DNA from: Streptomyces inhibens
GTDB taxonomy: Bacteria; Actinomycetota; Actinomycetes; Streptomycetales; Streptomycetaceae
Direction: 5' to 3'
Assembly (NCBI RefSeq): GCF_003389455.1
Contig: NZ_QUAC01000242.1
Span: forward strand, 12,065 to 52,250
DNA: 40,186 nucleotides
The notes under the pieces are model-generated. The model made no database searches. It was not told the origin of the DNA and saw nothing but the letters and a program-made list of their open reading frames with translations. The position numbers were made by a program, and so were the translations under genes. This document shows positions 7,703 to 16,011 of this stretch, one piece after another. Position 1 is the first letter of the stretch; every line of letters begins with the position of its first letter.

Positions 7703-8511
7703 CCGACACCGACACCGAGCCCGAGCGGCGCCCGTATCCCGGGCCCGTGGACTCCGGTGCCGCCGTGGAGGTGGGCGGGCTGGTGCGGTCCTTCGGCGAC
7801 CGGGCCGTCATCGACGACCTTCATCTCACCATCCGGCCGGGCGAGTTCGTGGCACTGCTCGGACGCAGTGGATGCGGTAAGTCGACGCTGCTGCGGGTGC
7901 TGGCCGGGCTCGACCGGGAGATCGACGGCGGGGTGCTGGTGCCTCGCCGCAAGGCGGTGGCGTTCCAGGCGCCGAGGCTGATGCCCTGGAAGCGGGTCTG
8001 GCGCAATGTGCTGCTGGGGCTGCCGGGCCGACCCGAACGCGACGCTGCGATAAGGGCGTTGGAGGAGGTCGGGCTCGGCCACCGGGCGGATGCCTGGCCC
8101 AAGACGCTCTCCGGCGGTGAGGCGCAGCGCGCGTCGCTGGCCCGTGCGCTGGTGCGTGAGCCCGATCTGCTGTTGCTGGACGAGCCGTTCGGTGCTCTCG
8201 ACGCGCTGACCCGGATCAAGGCACAGCGGCTGGTGGCCGAGCTGTGGCAGGAGCGCGGCTGCGCGGTGCTGCTGGTCACCCATGACGTGGAGGAGGCCCT
8301 GCTGCTCGCCGACCGGGCGCTGGTGATGGAGGGCGGCCGGATCGCGTACGAGACCGCGGTGGATCTGCCGCGGCCGCGGGATGTCTCCGATCCGCGGTTC
8401 GGGGCGTTGCGCGCCCGGTTGCTGGACCGGCTGGGGGTGGAGGGCAAGGAGGGCCCGGAAGCCAGGGAGACCGAGCCGGGGACCCACGCGGACACCTCCG
8501 TCGCCGCCTGA
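7675..8511 (+). CDS. ssuB: Alkanesulfonate ABC transporter ATP-binding protein
   Basis: A 278-residue ABC ATPase. Walker A is GRSGCGKST (residues about 63-71), the Q-loop region is FQAPRLMPW, the ABC signature is LSGGEAQR, Walker B is LLLLDEPFGALD, and the switch histidine is in LLVTHDVEEA. FQAPRLMPWKRVWRNV is characteristic of the sulfonate/taurine/nitrate subgroup. It should power import through SsuC with SsuA as receptor. The start is an ATG inside the ssuC 3' end, ten bases after GAAAGG. The C-terminal 30 residues are a charged, low-complexity tail. The 117-base gap to ssuA is unusually C/A-rich and shows no hairpin. Confidence 0.93.
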   Translation: MATDVHGSVTDTDTEPERRPYPGPVDSGAAVEVGGLVRSFGDRAVIDDLHLTIRPGEFVALLGRSGCGKSTLLRVLAGLDREIDGGVLVPRRKAVAFQAPRLMPWKRVWRNVLLGLPGRPERDAAIRALEEVGLGHRADAWPKTLSGGEAQRASLARALVREPDLLLLDEPFGALDALTRIKAQRLVAELWQERGCAVLLVTHDVEEALLLADRALVMEGGRIAYETAVDLPRPRDVSDPRFGALRARLLDRLGVEGKEGPEARETEPGTHADTSVAA

Positions 8512-8628
8512 CGTCCCCCTCCACACCGCACACCACGCACCACGCACCGCAATTCGACCACCGACAACCGGTGCCCCACCCCCCACCCCGCCCCACCCAC
8601 GCCACCCCAAGAACGAAACGGACACCTC

Positions 8629-9672
8629 ATGAGACCACGCCACACGGCCCCGGCCGCCCTGCTGCTCCCGTTTGCCCTGCTGCTGGCCGCCTGCGGTGGT
8701 GCGTCGCGGGCCGACGGGGGTGGCGGTAGTGACAGCGGGACCGACGGAAAGGGTTCGCTGACCCTCAACGTCGGTGATCAGAAAGGTGGTTCGGAGGCGC
8801 TGCTGCGGGCCGCCGGGGAGCTGGACGACCTGCCGTACAAGATCAAGTGGTCGACGTTCACGTCGGGGCCGCCGCTGCTGGAGGCGGTCAACGCCGGGGC
8901 GGTGGACATCGGCGCGGTCGGCAACACCCCGCCTGTGTTCGCCGCCGCGGCGAAGTCGAAGATCAAGGTGATCGCGGGGACGCACAGCAGGTCGGACGGC
9001 GAGGCGATCCTGGTGAAGAAGGATTCCCCGCTCAAGCGGCCGGCCCAGTTGAAGGGCAAGTCGATCGCGGTGGCGCAGGGCAGCTCCGCGAACTACCAGC
9101 TTGTGGCCTCGTTGAAGAAGGCAGGGCTGTCGCCGAAGGACGTGACGCTCAACTACCTTCAGCCGGCCGATGCGCTCGCCGCTTTCACCCGGGGGAAGGT
9201 CGATGCCTGGGCGGTGTGGGACCCGTACACCTCGCAGGCACTGGACCAGGCCGATGCCCGGGTGCTGACCACCGGGCAGGGAGTGGTCAACGGTCTGAGC
9301 TTCCAGGTCGCCGCGCCCGCCGCGCTGGACGACAAGAAGAAGGCCGCGGCGCTCAAGGACTACACCGACCGGCTGCGGCGGGCGCAGAACTGGGTGTTCA
9401 AGCACCCCGACGTCTGGGCGAAGGCGTGGGCGAAGGAGACCGGGCTGCCGGAGAAGGTGGCGCTGGATGCGGTCAAGCGCACCCGGGGAACGGCGGTCGC
9501 GGTCGCGGTGGACAAGCGCGCCATCGCCTCCGAGCAGCAGATCGTCGACACCTTCGCCAAGCTGAAGCTGATCCCCCGCTCCTTCGATTTCGGGGAGTTC
9601 GTCGACCCTCGCTTCAACGGTGATCTGCCGCCTTCGAGCACGGCACCGCGTACCTACGGAAAGGCCCGATGA
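8629..9672 (+). CDS. ssuA: Aliphatic sulfonate-binding lipoprotein
   Basis: A 347-residue periplasmic-binding-type protein. A signal peptide with lipobox LAAC (Cys 22) is followed by a Gly/Ser linker, so the mature protein is anchored to the outer face of the membrane. The body matches SsuA/TauA: LNVGDQKGG near residue 46, GAVDIGAVGNTPPVFAAAA for the ligand cleft, and VDAWAVWDPY later on. It should deliver alkanesulfonates to SsuBC. Its stop codon is one base from the ssuD start, consistent with coupled translation. Ligand range cannot be read from sequence, but the adjoining SsuD points to alkanesulfonates rather than taurine. Confidence 0.93.
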   Translation: MRPRHTAPAALLLPFALLLAACGGASRADGGGGSDSGTDGKGSLTLNVGDQKGGSEALLRAAGELDDLPYKIKWSTFTSGPPLLEAVNAGAVDIGAVGNTPPVFAAAAKSKIKVIAGTHSRSDGEAILVKKDSPLKRPAQLKGKSIAVAQGSSANYQLVASLKKAGLSPKDVTLNYLQPADALAAFTRGKVDAWAVWDPYTSQALDQADARVLTTGQGVVNGLSFQVAAPAALDDKKKAAALKDYTDRLRRAQNWVFKHPDVWAKAWAKETGLPEKVALDAVKRTRGTAVAVAVDKRAIASEQQIVDTFAKLKLIPRSFDFGEFVDPRFNGDLPPSSTAPRTYGKAR

Positions 9673-9673
9673 A

Positions 9674-10879
9674 ATGTCCGTACACCTGCATTGGTTTCTG
9701 CCGACCGGCGGCGACGGGCGGACCCTCGTCGACCGGCACGCCTACACCGACGGCGGCATCCGGCGCGACCGCATCACCCCGGTCAGCGGCGTACGGGCTC
9801 CGGACATCGAGTATCTGGCCCAGATCGCCAAGGCTGCCGAGCAGTTGGGGTTCGAGGCGGTGCTCACGCCGACCGGTACGTGGTGCGAGGACGCCTGGCT
9901 GACGACGGTGGCGCTCACTCAGGTGACGGAGCGGCTGAAGTTTCTGGTCGCGTTCCGGCCGGGGGTGATCTCGCCGGTGCTGGCGGCGCAGATGGCCGCG
10001 ACGTATCAGCGGATCTCGCGTGGGCGGCTGCTGCTGAATGTGGTGACCGGCGGTGACTCGACCGAGCAGAAGCGGTTCGGCGATCATCTCGACCATGACC
10101 GGCGGTATGCCCGTACGGATGAGTTCCTCCAGGTCGTGCGGGGTGTCTGGGGCGGCAGGCCGTTCGACTTCCAGGGTGAGCACTACCAGGTCGAGGGCGG
10201 TCTGACCGCGCTGCCGCCGGACCCGCTGCCGCAGATCTTCTTCGGCGGCTCGTCCCCGGCCGCCGGGCCGGTGGCCGCCCGGAACGTGGATGTGTACCTC
10301 ACCTGGGGCGAGCCGCCCGAGCAGGTCAGGCAGAAGATCGAGTGGATTCGCGGGCTGGCGGAGAAGGAGGGGCGGACGGTCCGCTTCGGTGTCCGGCTGC
10401 ACACGATCTCCCGGGACTCGTCCAAGGAGGCCTGGGCGACCGCACACCGTCTGCTCGACGATCTCGACCCGGACACCGTCGCGGCCGCGCAACAGGCTCT
10501 GGGCAAGAGCGAGTCGGTGGGGCAGCAGCGGATGCTCGCGCTGCACGGCGGCTCGCGCGACAAGCTGGAGATCTCGCCGAATCTGTGGGCGGGGGTGGGT
10601 CTGGTACGCGGCGGTGCGGGCACCGCGCTGGTCGGCAGCCATGCCGAGGTGGCGGACCGGATCGAGGAGTACCACTCCCTGGGCATCGAGCACTTCGTGC
10701 TCTCCGGCTATCCGCACCTGGAGGAGGCGTACTGGTTCGGTGAGGGCGTACGTCCGGAGCTTGCCGCCCGTGGCCTGCTGGATGCGGTCCCCTCTCCGGT
10801 CGCGGGCCTCCCGGCCGCCAATGGCCGTCCGGCCTCCGCGCCCGGTGGCGCGCCGCTGCTGATCGCCGGCGGTCGCTGA
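9674..10879 (+). CDS. ssuD: FMNH2-dependent alkanesulfonate monooxygenase
   Basis: A 401-residue bacterial luciferase-like TIM-barrel enzyme that cleaves alkanesulfonates to aldehyde and sulfite using reduced FMN and oxygen. Diagnostic segments include MSVHLHWFLPTGGDGR at the N-terminus, PTGTWCEDAWL containing the conserved active-site-region Cys, and VVTGGDSTEQKRFGDHLDHD. It is about 20 residues longer than E. coli SsuD because of an Ala/Pro-rich tail. The ribosome binding site GGAAAGG lies in the end of ssuA. No flavin reductase (SsuE) gene is adjacent, so reduced FMN must come from elsewhere in the genome. It is the last gene of the operon and is followed by a strong terminator. Confidence 0.95.
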   Translation: MSVHLHWFLPTGGDGRTLVDRHAYTDGGIRRDRITPVSGVRAPDIEYLAQIAKAAEQLGFEAVLTPTGTWCEDAWLTTVALTQVTERLKFLVAFRPGVISPVLAAQMAATYQRISRGRLLLNVVTGGDSTEQKRFGDHLDHDRRYARTDEFLQVVRGVWGGRPFDFQGEHYQVEGGLTALPPDPLPQIFFGGSSPAAGPVAARNVDVYLTWGEPPEQVRQKIEWIRGLAEKEGRTVRFGVRLHTISRDSSKEAWATAHRLLDDLDPDTVAAAQQALGKSESVGQQRMLALHGGSRDKLEISPNLWAGVGLVRGGAGTALVGSHAEVADRIEEYHSLGIEHFVLSGYPHLEEAYWFGEGVRPELAARGLLDAVPSPVAGLPAANGRPASAPGGAPLLIAGGR

Positions 10880-10885
10880 GCGGGT

Positions 10886-10923
10886 GTGGGTCGCGGCGGT
10901 CATGGCCGGCCACCGCGACCCAC
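10886..10923 (+). terminator. Rho-independent terminator of the ssu operon
   Basis: A perfect 11-base stem, GTGGGTCGCGG (10886-10896) with CCGCGACCCAC (10913-10923), starting six bases after the ssuD stop. No U-tract follows, which is common in Streptomyces. It implies that the next gene has its own promoter. Confidence 0.8.
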
Positions 10924-11099
10924 GCCGCCCGGGCAAATCCGGTGGCGGGGCCGGTCGATCCCTGAAAGGCTGCGCCGGTTCGGTTGGCAGGCATCCTGAC
11001 GGGAGAACGCGATCCCTATACAGCTGGGTTCGGCAGAACGACCCGGGCCGATATGCGCCCTGGTACGGCTCACCTCATCTGCCGGGCGGCGATGCTGAC

Positions 11100-13397
11100 A
11101 TGGTGGCCGGTTTCCACAGCTTCCACTGGCGCGGCTGCGAGCTGCGCGATGACGAACTCCGGTGTGCGCATGAGGAGTTGGCCGACCCGACCGGGAAGGA
11201 CGCGTACCTGAGCGCGTTTCGCACGCTGTTGCACAGCGGGCACACCGCCGCCGCGGGTATCGCCCTCGACCACTTCCAGTACTCCGGTGCGCTGTCCCGG
11301 TTCGGCGGGGAGAGTGTGGTCGAGCAGTACGCACCGGAGGTGCTCGCCGTGGCCCGCGGGCTGCTCCGGCAGCCGCCGACTCCCGAGGACGACAGCACGG
11401 CCGCCGGCGCCAACCACGCGAGCGCGCTGAACGCCATGATGAACATCGCCGAAGCGGCGGACGCGGATCTCATCGCCGACGCCCTGGCGTGCGCCACCGA
11501 GGAGAATGTGGTCTCGGCCGGCTGCTCGGCGGCCGGCACGGCGCTGGCCGCGGATGCGGAAGAGAGCCCGCGGCTGGTCGCGGCAGTCGGCAGCGTGGCG
11601 TTCGACGCACGCTTCGATGTCCGGGAACGGGCCCAGGCCCTGTCCGCGTTGTTCGCAGCGCAGGGGCCGCAGGCAACGGACCTGCTGGTCCGTGCTACCG
11701 GGTCGAGCGAGATCGAGCTGCAGACCGAGGGCGCGCTCGGGCTCACCGTGCACAGTCGTTTCCACGCCCACCGCGCGCACGTCGAACGCCTCGCGGCAGC
11801 CTGGCCGCGGGACGCGGGGTACCGGGCGGACCTGGTGCGGGAGGCGCTGACCGGCTTCCACAGTCACCACTGGATCGATGCCGTCCTCCCCTCCCCTGAA
11901 CTCCGCGATGCGCACGCCGAGCTGATGTTTCCCACCGGCGAGGACGCCTGTCACCGGGCGTTTCGGACGCTGCTCCACAGCACTCACACGGTGGCCGTGG
12001 GTATCGCGCTCGATCACTTCGAGGACGCGGACGGGCTGCGGCATTTCCTCGACAGCGACGAGGTCGACGCGTACGCGCCGGAGGTGTTGGCGCGGGCCCG
12101 GGAGGTACTGCGCCGGCCGCCGTCCCCGCCGGAGCTGAGCCCGGCCACCGCAGCGGCCGCCAACCACCTGAGCGCGCTGCGCGCGATCCGGAAAGCCGGG
12201 GCGGACGCGTCGGACACCGGCCTGGTCGCGGACGTGCTGGAGCGGGCCACCACTGATGACGTCCGCGACGCGGCGCTCTGGGTCGCGTACGGGGTGCTCA
12301 AGTCGACGGGGACACCGGATCGGCGACTTGTCGATGTCGTCAGCCGCTTCGTCTTCGATCCCTCCCTCGACTCTCACCATGCCACCGCGCTGCGCGTCCT
12401 GGGTGAGACGCTGGGGCCGGAGGCGAACCCGATTCTGGTGCGGGCCGTACGGAGCGACAACTGGGATGTCCAGGTGCATGCGGCCTGGCGGCTGTCCCGG
12501 CCGGGGCGCATCGAGGAGCACCGGGAGCTGCTCGAAGAGCTGGTGGAGGGCTGGCCGCTCCGGATCACCTCCTCGCGCCATCACGCCGAATGGGTGACCG
12601 AAGCGGTACTGGGCGGGATGCACAGCGTCTTCTGGAAGGGCACCCGGCTGACCGACCCCGAGCTGTATCGCGCGCACCGCGAGCTACGGGCGCCCAGCGG
12701 TGCGGATGCAAGCCATCGCGCCCTTCGGATGCTGCTGCGCAGCGGGCAGCCGGTGGCCGTGGGGATCGCGCTGGACCACTGGCACGACGACAACGGCATC
12801 GAGTGGCTGGAGGAGGAAGAGGCGTGCGCGGCGGAGGAGGCGGAGGTGCTCGCCACTGCCCGCGAGGTACTTCGGCAGCACCCCTCGCCGGCCGAGCTCA
12901 GTCCGGCGACCGGTGCCGGCGCCAACCATCTGAGCGCGTTGAACGCGTTGCGGGTGGCGGGCGCGTCGGCGCCGGAGGACGCGGCGGCTCTCGTCACCGT
13001 CCTGGAGTGCGCCGCGAACCCGCACGTGCGTGACGAGGCCCTCCGCACAGCGGCTTCGCTGCTGGAGGATGCGGACACGGCGGACCCGCGGCTGGTCGGG
13101 ATGCTCGGTGCGGTCGCCCGCGACGAGAGCCTTGCCGTGGGCACCCGCACCAAGGCGCTGCGGGCACTGGCGGAGGCTCCCGGCGATGCGGCGACCGAGG
13201 AGTTGGTACGTGCCACCGGGTGCGAGGCCCTCGCGGTGCAGGCCGAGGCCGCCTACGCCCTTACGGCCGGGCATCGGACGGCCGACCACCGCGATCTGCT
13301 CGCGGCGCTGGTCGCGCGCTGGCCGGAGGAGCCGGAGGAGGACGTGCCGTGGGCCGCCCGCTTGGTGCGTGAGCATCTGGCAGCGGCTCAGGAGTGA
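11100..13397 (+). CDS. Protein of three tandem ~250-residue helical repeats, function unknown
   Basis: A 765-residue cytoplasmic protein made of three homologous units beginning near residues 5, 253 and 507 (FHSFHW, FHSHHW, MHSVFW). Each unit continues with a P-[TS]-G-x-DA motif, then AFRTLLHS or a variant followed by (V/A)GIALDH(F/W), an EVLA.AREVLR.PPSP segment, a (G/A)ANHLSALNA motif and Ala/Leu-rich HEAT-like helix pairs. There is no signal peptide, membrane segment or enzymatic motif. I do not recognise a named family; a scaffold or protein-binding role is only a guess. The open frame extends further upstream into the ssu terminator, but codons there look unreal and the first start codon after the terminator is this ATG, with a weak GGCGG site. 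It stands alone between the ssu operon and a flavoprotein gene. Confidence 0.75.
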   Translation: MVAGFHSFHWRGCELRDDELRCAHEELADPTGKDAYLSAFRTLLHSGHTAAAGIALDHFQYSGALSRFGGESVVEQYAPEVLAVARGLLRQPPTPEDDSTAAGANHASALNAMMNIAEAADADLIADALACATEENVVSAGCSAAGTALAADAEESPRLVAAVGSVAFDARFDVRERAQALSALFAAQGPQATDLLVRATGSSEIELQTEGALGLTVHSRFHAHRAHVERLAAAWPRDAGYRADLVREALTGFHSHHWIDAVLPSPELRDAHAELMFPTGEDACHRAFRTLLHSTHTVAVGIALDHFEDADGLRHFLDSDEVDAYAPEVLARAREVLRRPPSPPELSPATAAAANHLSALRAIRKAGADASDTGLVADVLERATTDDVRDAALWVAYGVLKSTGTPDRRLVDVVSRFVFDPSLDSHHATALRVLGETLGPEANPILVRAVRSDNWDVQVHAAWRLSRPGRIEEHRELLEELVEGWPLRITSSRHHAEWVTEAVLGGMHSVFWKGTRLTDPELYRAHRELRAPSGADASHRALRMLLRSGQPVAVGIALDHWHDDNGIEWLEEEEACAAEEAEVLATAREVLRQHPSPAELSPATGAGANHLSALNALRVAGASAPEDAAALVTVLECAANPHVRDEALRTAASLLEDADTADPRLVGMLGAVARDESLAVGTRTKALRALAEAPGDAATEELVRATGCEALAVQAEAAYALTAGHRTADHRDLLAALVARWPEEPEEDVPWAARLVREHLAAAQE

Positions 13398-13512
13398 ACG
13401 GGGCCGGCCGGGCCTCGTTCGCCGTATCGCCCGGGACGGGACCGGCAGGAGACCGGCAAGAGACTGCGAAGAGCCCGGGAAGAGATCAGCCCCTCCCCAA
13501 GTTGGTAGAAGC

Positions 13513-14670
13513 ATGAACTACACCGGGGTGCGTGAGGTCGAGGTCGTGGTGATCGGTGCCGGGCAGGCGGGCTTGGCCGCCGCCTTTCATCTGCGGCGTG
13601 CCGGCCATGAGCCGGACCGGGACTTCGTCGTCCTCGATCACTCTCCGCGCCCCGGCGGTGCCTGGCAGTTCCGGTGGCCCACGCTGACGTACGACAAGGT
13701 GCACGGTATGCATGCGCTGCCGGGCATGACGCTGACCGACGCCGATCCGCAGCGGCCGTCGTCCGAGGTGATCGGCGGGTACTTCGACAGCTACGAGCAG
13801 ACCTTCGGGCTGCGGGTGCACCGGCCGGTGAGCGTGCTGGCGGTGCGCGAGGGCGGTGGGGGTCCCCCCTGGACGGAGCCTGTCGGAGCCCTTGGGGGAA
13901 AGCGGCTGCGGGTCGAGACCTCGGAGGGCGATTACGCGACGCGGGCGCTGATCAATGCGACGGGCACCTGGGACCGGCCGTTCTGGCCGCGGTTCCCCGG
14001 GCAGGAGACGTTCGGCGGCCGTCAGCTGCACAGTGCGCAGTACGACGGGCCGGAGCGGTTCCGCGGTGCGCGGGTCGTGGTGGTCGGCGGCGGCACGTCG
14101 GCCGTACAGCAGCTGATGGAGATCGCACCGGTCGCCGCCGCCACGACCTGGGTGACGCGCCGGCCGCCGGTGTTCCGCGAGGGGCCGTTCGGCGAGGAGC
14201 AGGGGCGGGCCGCGGTCGCCCTCGTCGAGGAGCGGGTCCGGCAGGGGCTGCCGCCGCGGAGCGTGGTGAGCGTGACCGGGCTGCCGATGACCGAGGCGAT
14301 CCGGCGGGCCCGCGAGAGCGGCGTACTGGAGCGGCTGCCGCTCTTCGAGCGCCTCACACCGACGGGCGTGGTCTGGGCCGACGGCCGCACGGTCGAAGCC
14401 GACGTGATCCTTTACGCGACGGGCTTCCGGGCCGCCATCGACCATCTCGCCCCGCTGCGACTGCGCGAGCCGGGCGGTGGAATCCGGATGGAGGGCACCC
14501 GCACGCTGCGCGACGCGCGGGTGCACCTCGTCGGTTACGGACCGTCGGCGAGCACCATCGGCGCCAACCGGGCGGGCCGCGCCGCGGTCCGCGACATCCG
14601 ACGGCTGCTGGCCGCAGACCATCAACTGTCTTACGCAGAGGATGCGTTGGCCGACAGCCGCGCCTCATAG
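13513..14670 (+). CDS. FAD-dependent monooxygenase/oxidoreductase
   Basis: A 385-residue flavoprotein of the flavin-containing monooxygenase / CzcO-type group. The FAD-binding Rossmann motif is VVVIGAGQAGLAAAFHLRRAG (residues about 10-30), followed by PGGAW, RPFWPRFPG and a second nucleotide-binding motif VVVVGGGTSAVQQL for NADPH. A C-terminal ATGFR motif (LYATGFRAAIDHL) is also typical. The ATG start has only a weak upstream site. Residues about 115-130 (GGGGPPWTEPVGALGG) are encoded by a repetitive element unlike the flanking code. The last 40 bases overlap the end of the convergent cvnD gene. Substrate unknown. Confidence 0.85.
   Translation: MNYTGVREVEVVVIGAGQAGLAAAFHLRRAGHEPDRDFVVLDHSPRPGGAWQFRWPTLTYDKVHGMHALPGMTLTDADPQRPSSEVIGGYFDSYEQTFGLRVHRPVSVLAVREGGGGPPWTEPVGALGGKRLRVETSEGDYATRALINATGTWDRPFWPRFPGQETFGGRQLHSAQYDGPERFRGARVVVVGGGTSAVQQLMEIAPVAAATTWVTRRPPVFREGPFGEEQGRAAVALVEERVRQGLPPRSVVSVTGLPMTEAIRRARESGVLERLPLFERLTPTGVVWADGRTVEADVILYATGFRAAIDHLAPLRLREPGGGIRMEGTRTLRDARVHLVGYGPSASTIGANRAGRAAVRDIRRLLAADHQLSYAEDALADSRAS
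13857..13902 (+). repeat. Intragenic Streptomyces repeat element inside the flavoprotein gene
   Basis: A G-run/C-run palindromic element (GGGGGTCCCCCC at one end, TTGGGGGAA at the other, with CGGAG copies between) inserted in frame. On the minus strand it reads TTCCCCCAAG..CTCCG..CTCCGTCCA..GGGGACCCCC. It shares its end sequences and central CTCCGT with the tandem repeat in the permease gene at 20668-20745, so both belong to one dispersed family. Confidence 0.6.
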
Positions 14671-15224
14671 GACGAGGCCGCGTGCTCGACGAGACGGATC
14701 AGCACCTCCTTGCAGGACGCACGGTCGCGGGCGTCACAGAGCACCACCGGGGTTCCCGGGTCGAGGTCCAGGGCCCGTGCCACCTCGTCGGCCCGGTGGG
14801 CGCGGGCGCCGTCGAAGCAGTTGACGGCCACGACGAAGGGGATGCTGCGGTGCTCGAAGTAGTCGATCGCCGCGAAGCTGTCGGCGAGTCGCCGGGTGTC
14901 GGCGAGCACCACGGCGCCGAGCGCGCCCTGTGCCAGCTCGTCCCACAGGAACCAGAACCGGTCCTGGCCGGGTGTACCGAACAGATACAGCGCCAGGTCG
15001 TCGTGGATGGTGATCCGTCCGAAGTCCATCGCCACGGTCGTGGTGGTCTTGTGCTGGACCCCGTCGAGCCGGTCCACCGGCCTGCCGGCCTCGGTCAGCC
15101 GCTCCTCCGTGCTGAGCGGGCGGATCTCGCTGACGGATCCGACGAGGGTCGTCTTGCCCACGCCGAACCCGCCGGCCACCAGGATCTTGAGGGCCATGAA
15201 GGAGTCAGAGCGCGCGGAGTCCAT
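14631..15224 (-). CDS. cvnD: Conservon GTP-binding protein CvnD
   Basis: A 197-residue small GTPase of the actinobacterial conservon type. The P-loop is GGFGVGKTT (residues about 18-26), the G2 threonine region is HKTTTTVAMDFGR, the G3 motif is LFGTPGQDRF with Pro-Gly-Gln instead of the usual Ala-Gly-Gln, and the NCFD segment stands in for the NKxD guanine-recognition motif. Conservon GTPases act with CvnA-C at the membrane as a G-protein-like signalling set. It overlaps cvnC by 20 bases and is the last gene of the minus-strand operon. Its 3' end overlaps the convergent flavoprotein gene. Confidence 0.92.
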   Translation of the reverse strand: MDSARSDSFMALKILVAGGFGVGKTTLVGSVSEIRPLSTEERLTEAGRPVDRLDGVQHKTTTTVAMDFGRITIHDDLALYLFGTPGQDRFWFLWDELAQGALGAVVLADTRRLADSFAAIDYFEHRSIPFVVAVNCFDGARAHRADEVARALDLDPGTPVVLCDARDRASCKEVLIRLVEHAASSYEARLSANASSA

Positions 15225-15579
15225 CGATCACTTCCCTGAGAATGTGCGCATCGGGCAACTGGGCGGGCGGTACCGGGCGGTCGACGCGGATCAGGCCCTC
15301 GGTGAGCAGATCGCTCAGCAGCACCCGGACCACGCCGAGCGGCAGTCCGGAGTCGGAGGCGATCTCGGCCACCGGGCGGGGGCGGTCGCCGCACAGGACG
15401 AGGATCGCGCGCTGCTCGGGCGAGAGCACGGGGACCTCGTCGGGCCCGGACTCGACGTGCACCACGGCCATCAGTTCGAAGGCCGCGCTGCTCGGCCGGG
15501 CCCGCCCGGCGGTCATCGCATAGAGCCGGACCATCGGCCCCGCCTCGTCGTCGTACCAGTGCGGGGTGGAATCGGTCAT
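15205..15579 (-). CDS. cvnC: Conservon DUF742 protein CvnC
   Basis: A 124-residue DUF742 protein. MVRLYAMTAGRARP near the N-terminus and a winged-helix-like C-terminal region (ILVLCGDRPRPVAEIASDSGLPLGVVRVLLSDL) are hallmarks of the family, ending in the typical ILREVIDGLRAL that overlaps the cvnD start. The ATG was chosen because family members start a few residues before the WYDDEAGP-type segment, and it sits ten bases after cvnB. It probably acts as an adaptor between the roadblock protein and the GTPase. Confidence 0.92.
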   Translation of the reverse strand: MTDSTPHWYDDEAGPMVRLYAMTAGRARPSSAAFELMAVVHVESGPDEVPVLSPEQRAILVLCGDRPRPVAEIASDSGLPLGVVRVLLSDLLTEGLIRVDRPVPPAQLPDAHILREVIDGLRAL

Positions 15580-15589
15580 GGGCGCCCGT

Positions 15590-15997
15590 TCACTCCGCTC
15601 CGGCGCGCTCGGGCGTCCCGAGGTGGGCACCGACCCGCTTGACCAGCCGGGCCATCTCGTAGGCGACCAGACCGACATCGGCCTCGGCGTCGCCGAACAC
15701 CGACAGGCACGACCCTTCGCCGGCCGCCACGACGAAGAGGAAACCGCCCTCCAGCTCGACCATGGTCTGAATGACCTGGCCGGCGGCGAAGTGCCGGCCG
15801 GCGCCCTTGGCGAGGCTGTGGAAGCCGGATGCGATCGCCGCGAAGCGCTCGCTGTCGTCACGGATCAGTCCGGTGGAGGCACCGACGGCCAGGCCGTCAC
15901 CGGAGAGCACCACGGCGGAGCGGATCTCCGGTACGCGGGCCACCAAGTCGTCGAGAAGCCAGTTGAGTTCGCCGGAAGGGTGCTGATCGCCGGTCAT
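15590..15997 (-). CDS. cvnB: Conservon roadblock/LC7 protein CvnB
   Basis: A 135-residue roadblock/LC7-domain protein: LNWLLDDLVARVPEIRSAVVLSGDGLAVGAS at the N-terminus, then ERFAAIASGFHSLAKGAGRHF and a GGFLFVVAAGEGSCLSVFGD strand. In conservons this protein is thought to act as a GTPase-regulating partner of CvnD, similar to MglB with MglA. The start is an ATG at MTGDQHPSG; an extended frame upstream reaches into the cvnA 3' end and is not used. It lies 14 bases after cvnA. Confidence 0.92.
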   Translation of the reverse strand: MTGDQHPSGELNWLLDDLVARVPEIRSAVVLSGDGLAVGASTGLIRDDSERFAAIASGFHSLAKGAGRHFAAGQVIQTMVELEGGFLFVVAAGEGSCLSVFGDAEADVGLVAYEMARLVKRVGAHLGTPERAGAE

Positions 15998-16011
15998 CGT
16001 GTCTCTTCTCT

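Noticed and set aside
10984..11022. TTGGCA...TATACA as promoter of the triple-repeat protein
   Set aside because: The spacing of 27 bases is too long, and no better pair was found.
10884..11099. Upstream extension of the triple-repeat protein frame
   Set aside because: It would start inside the ssu terminator and its residues do not resemble the repeat units; the next start codon in frame is at 11100.
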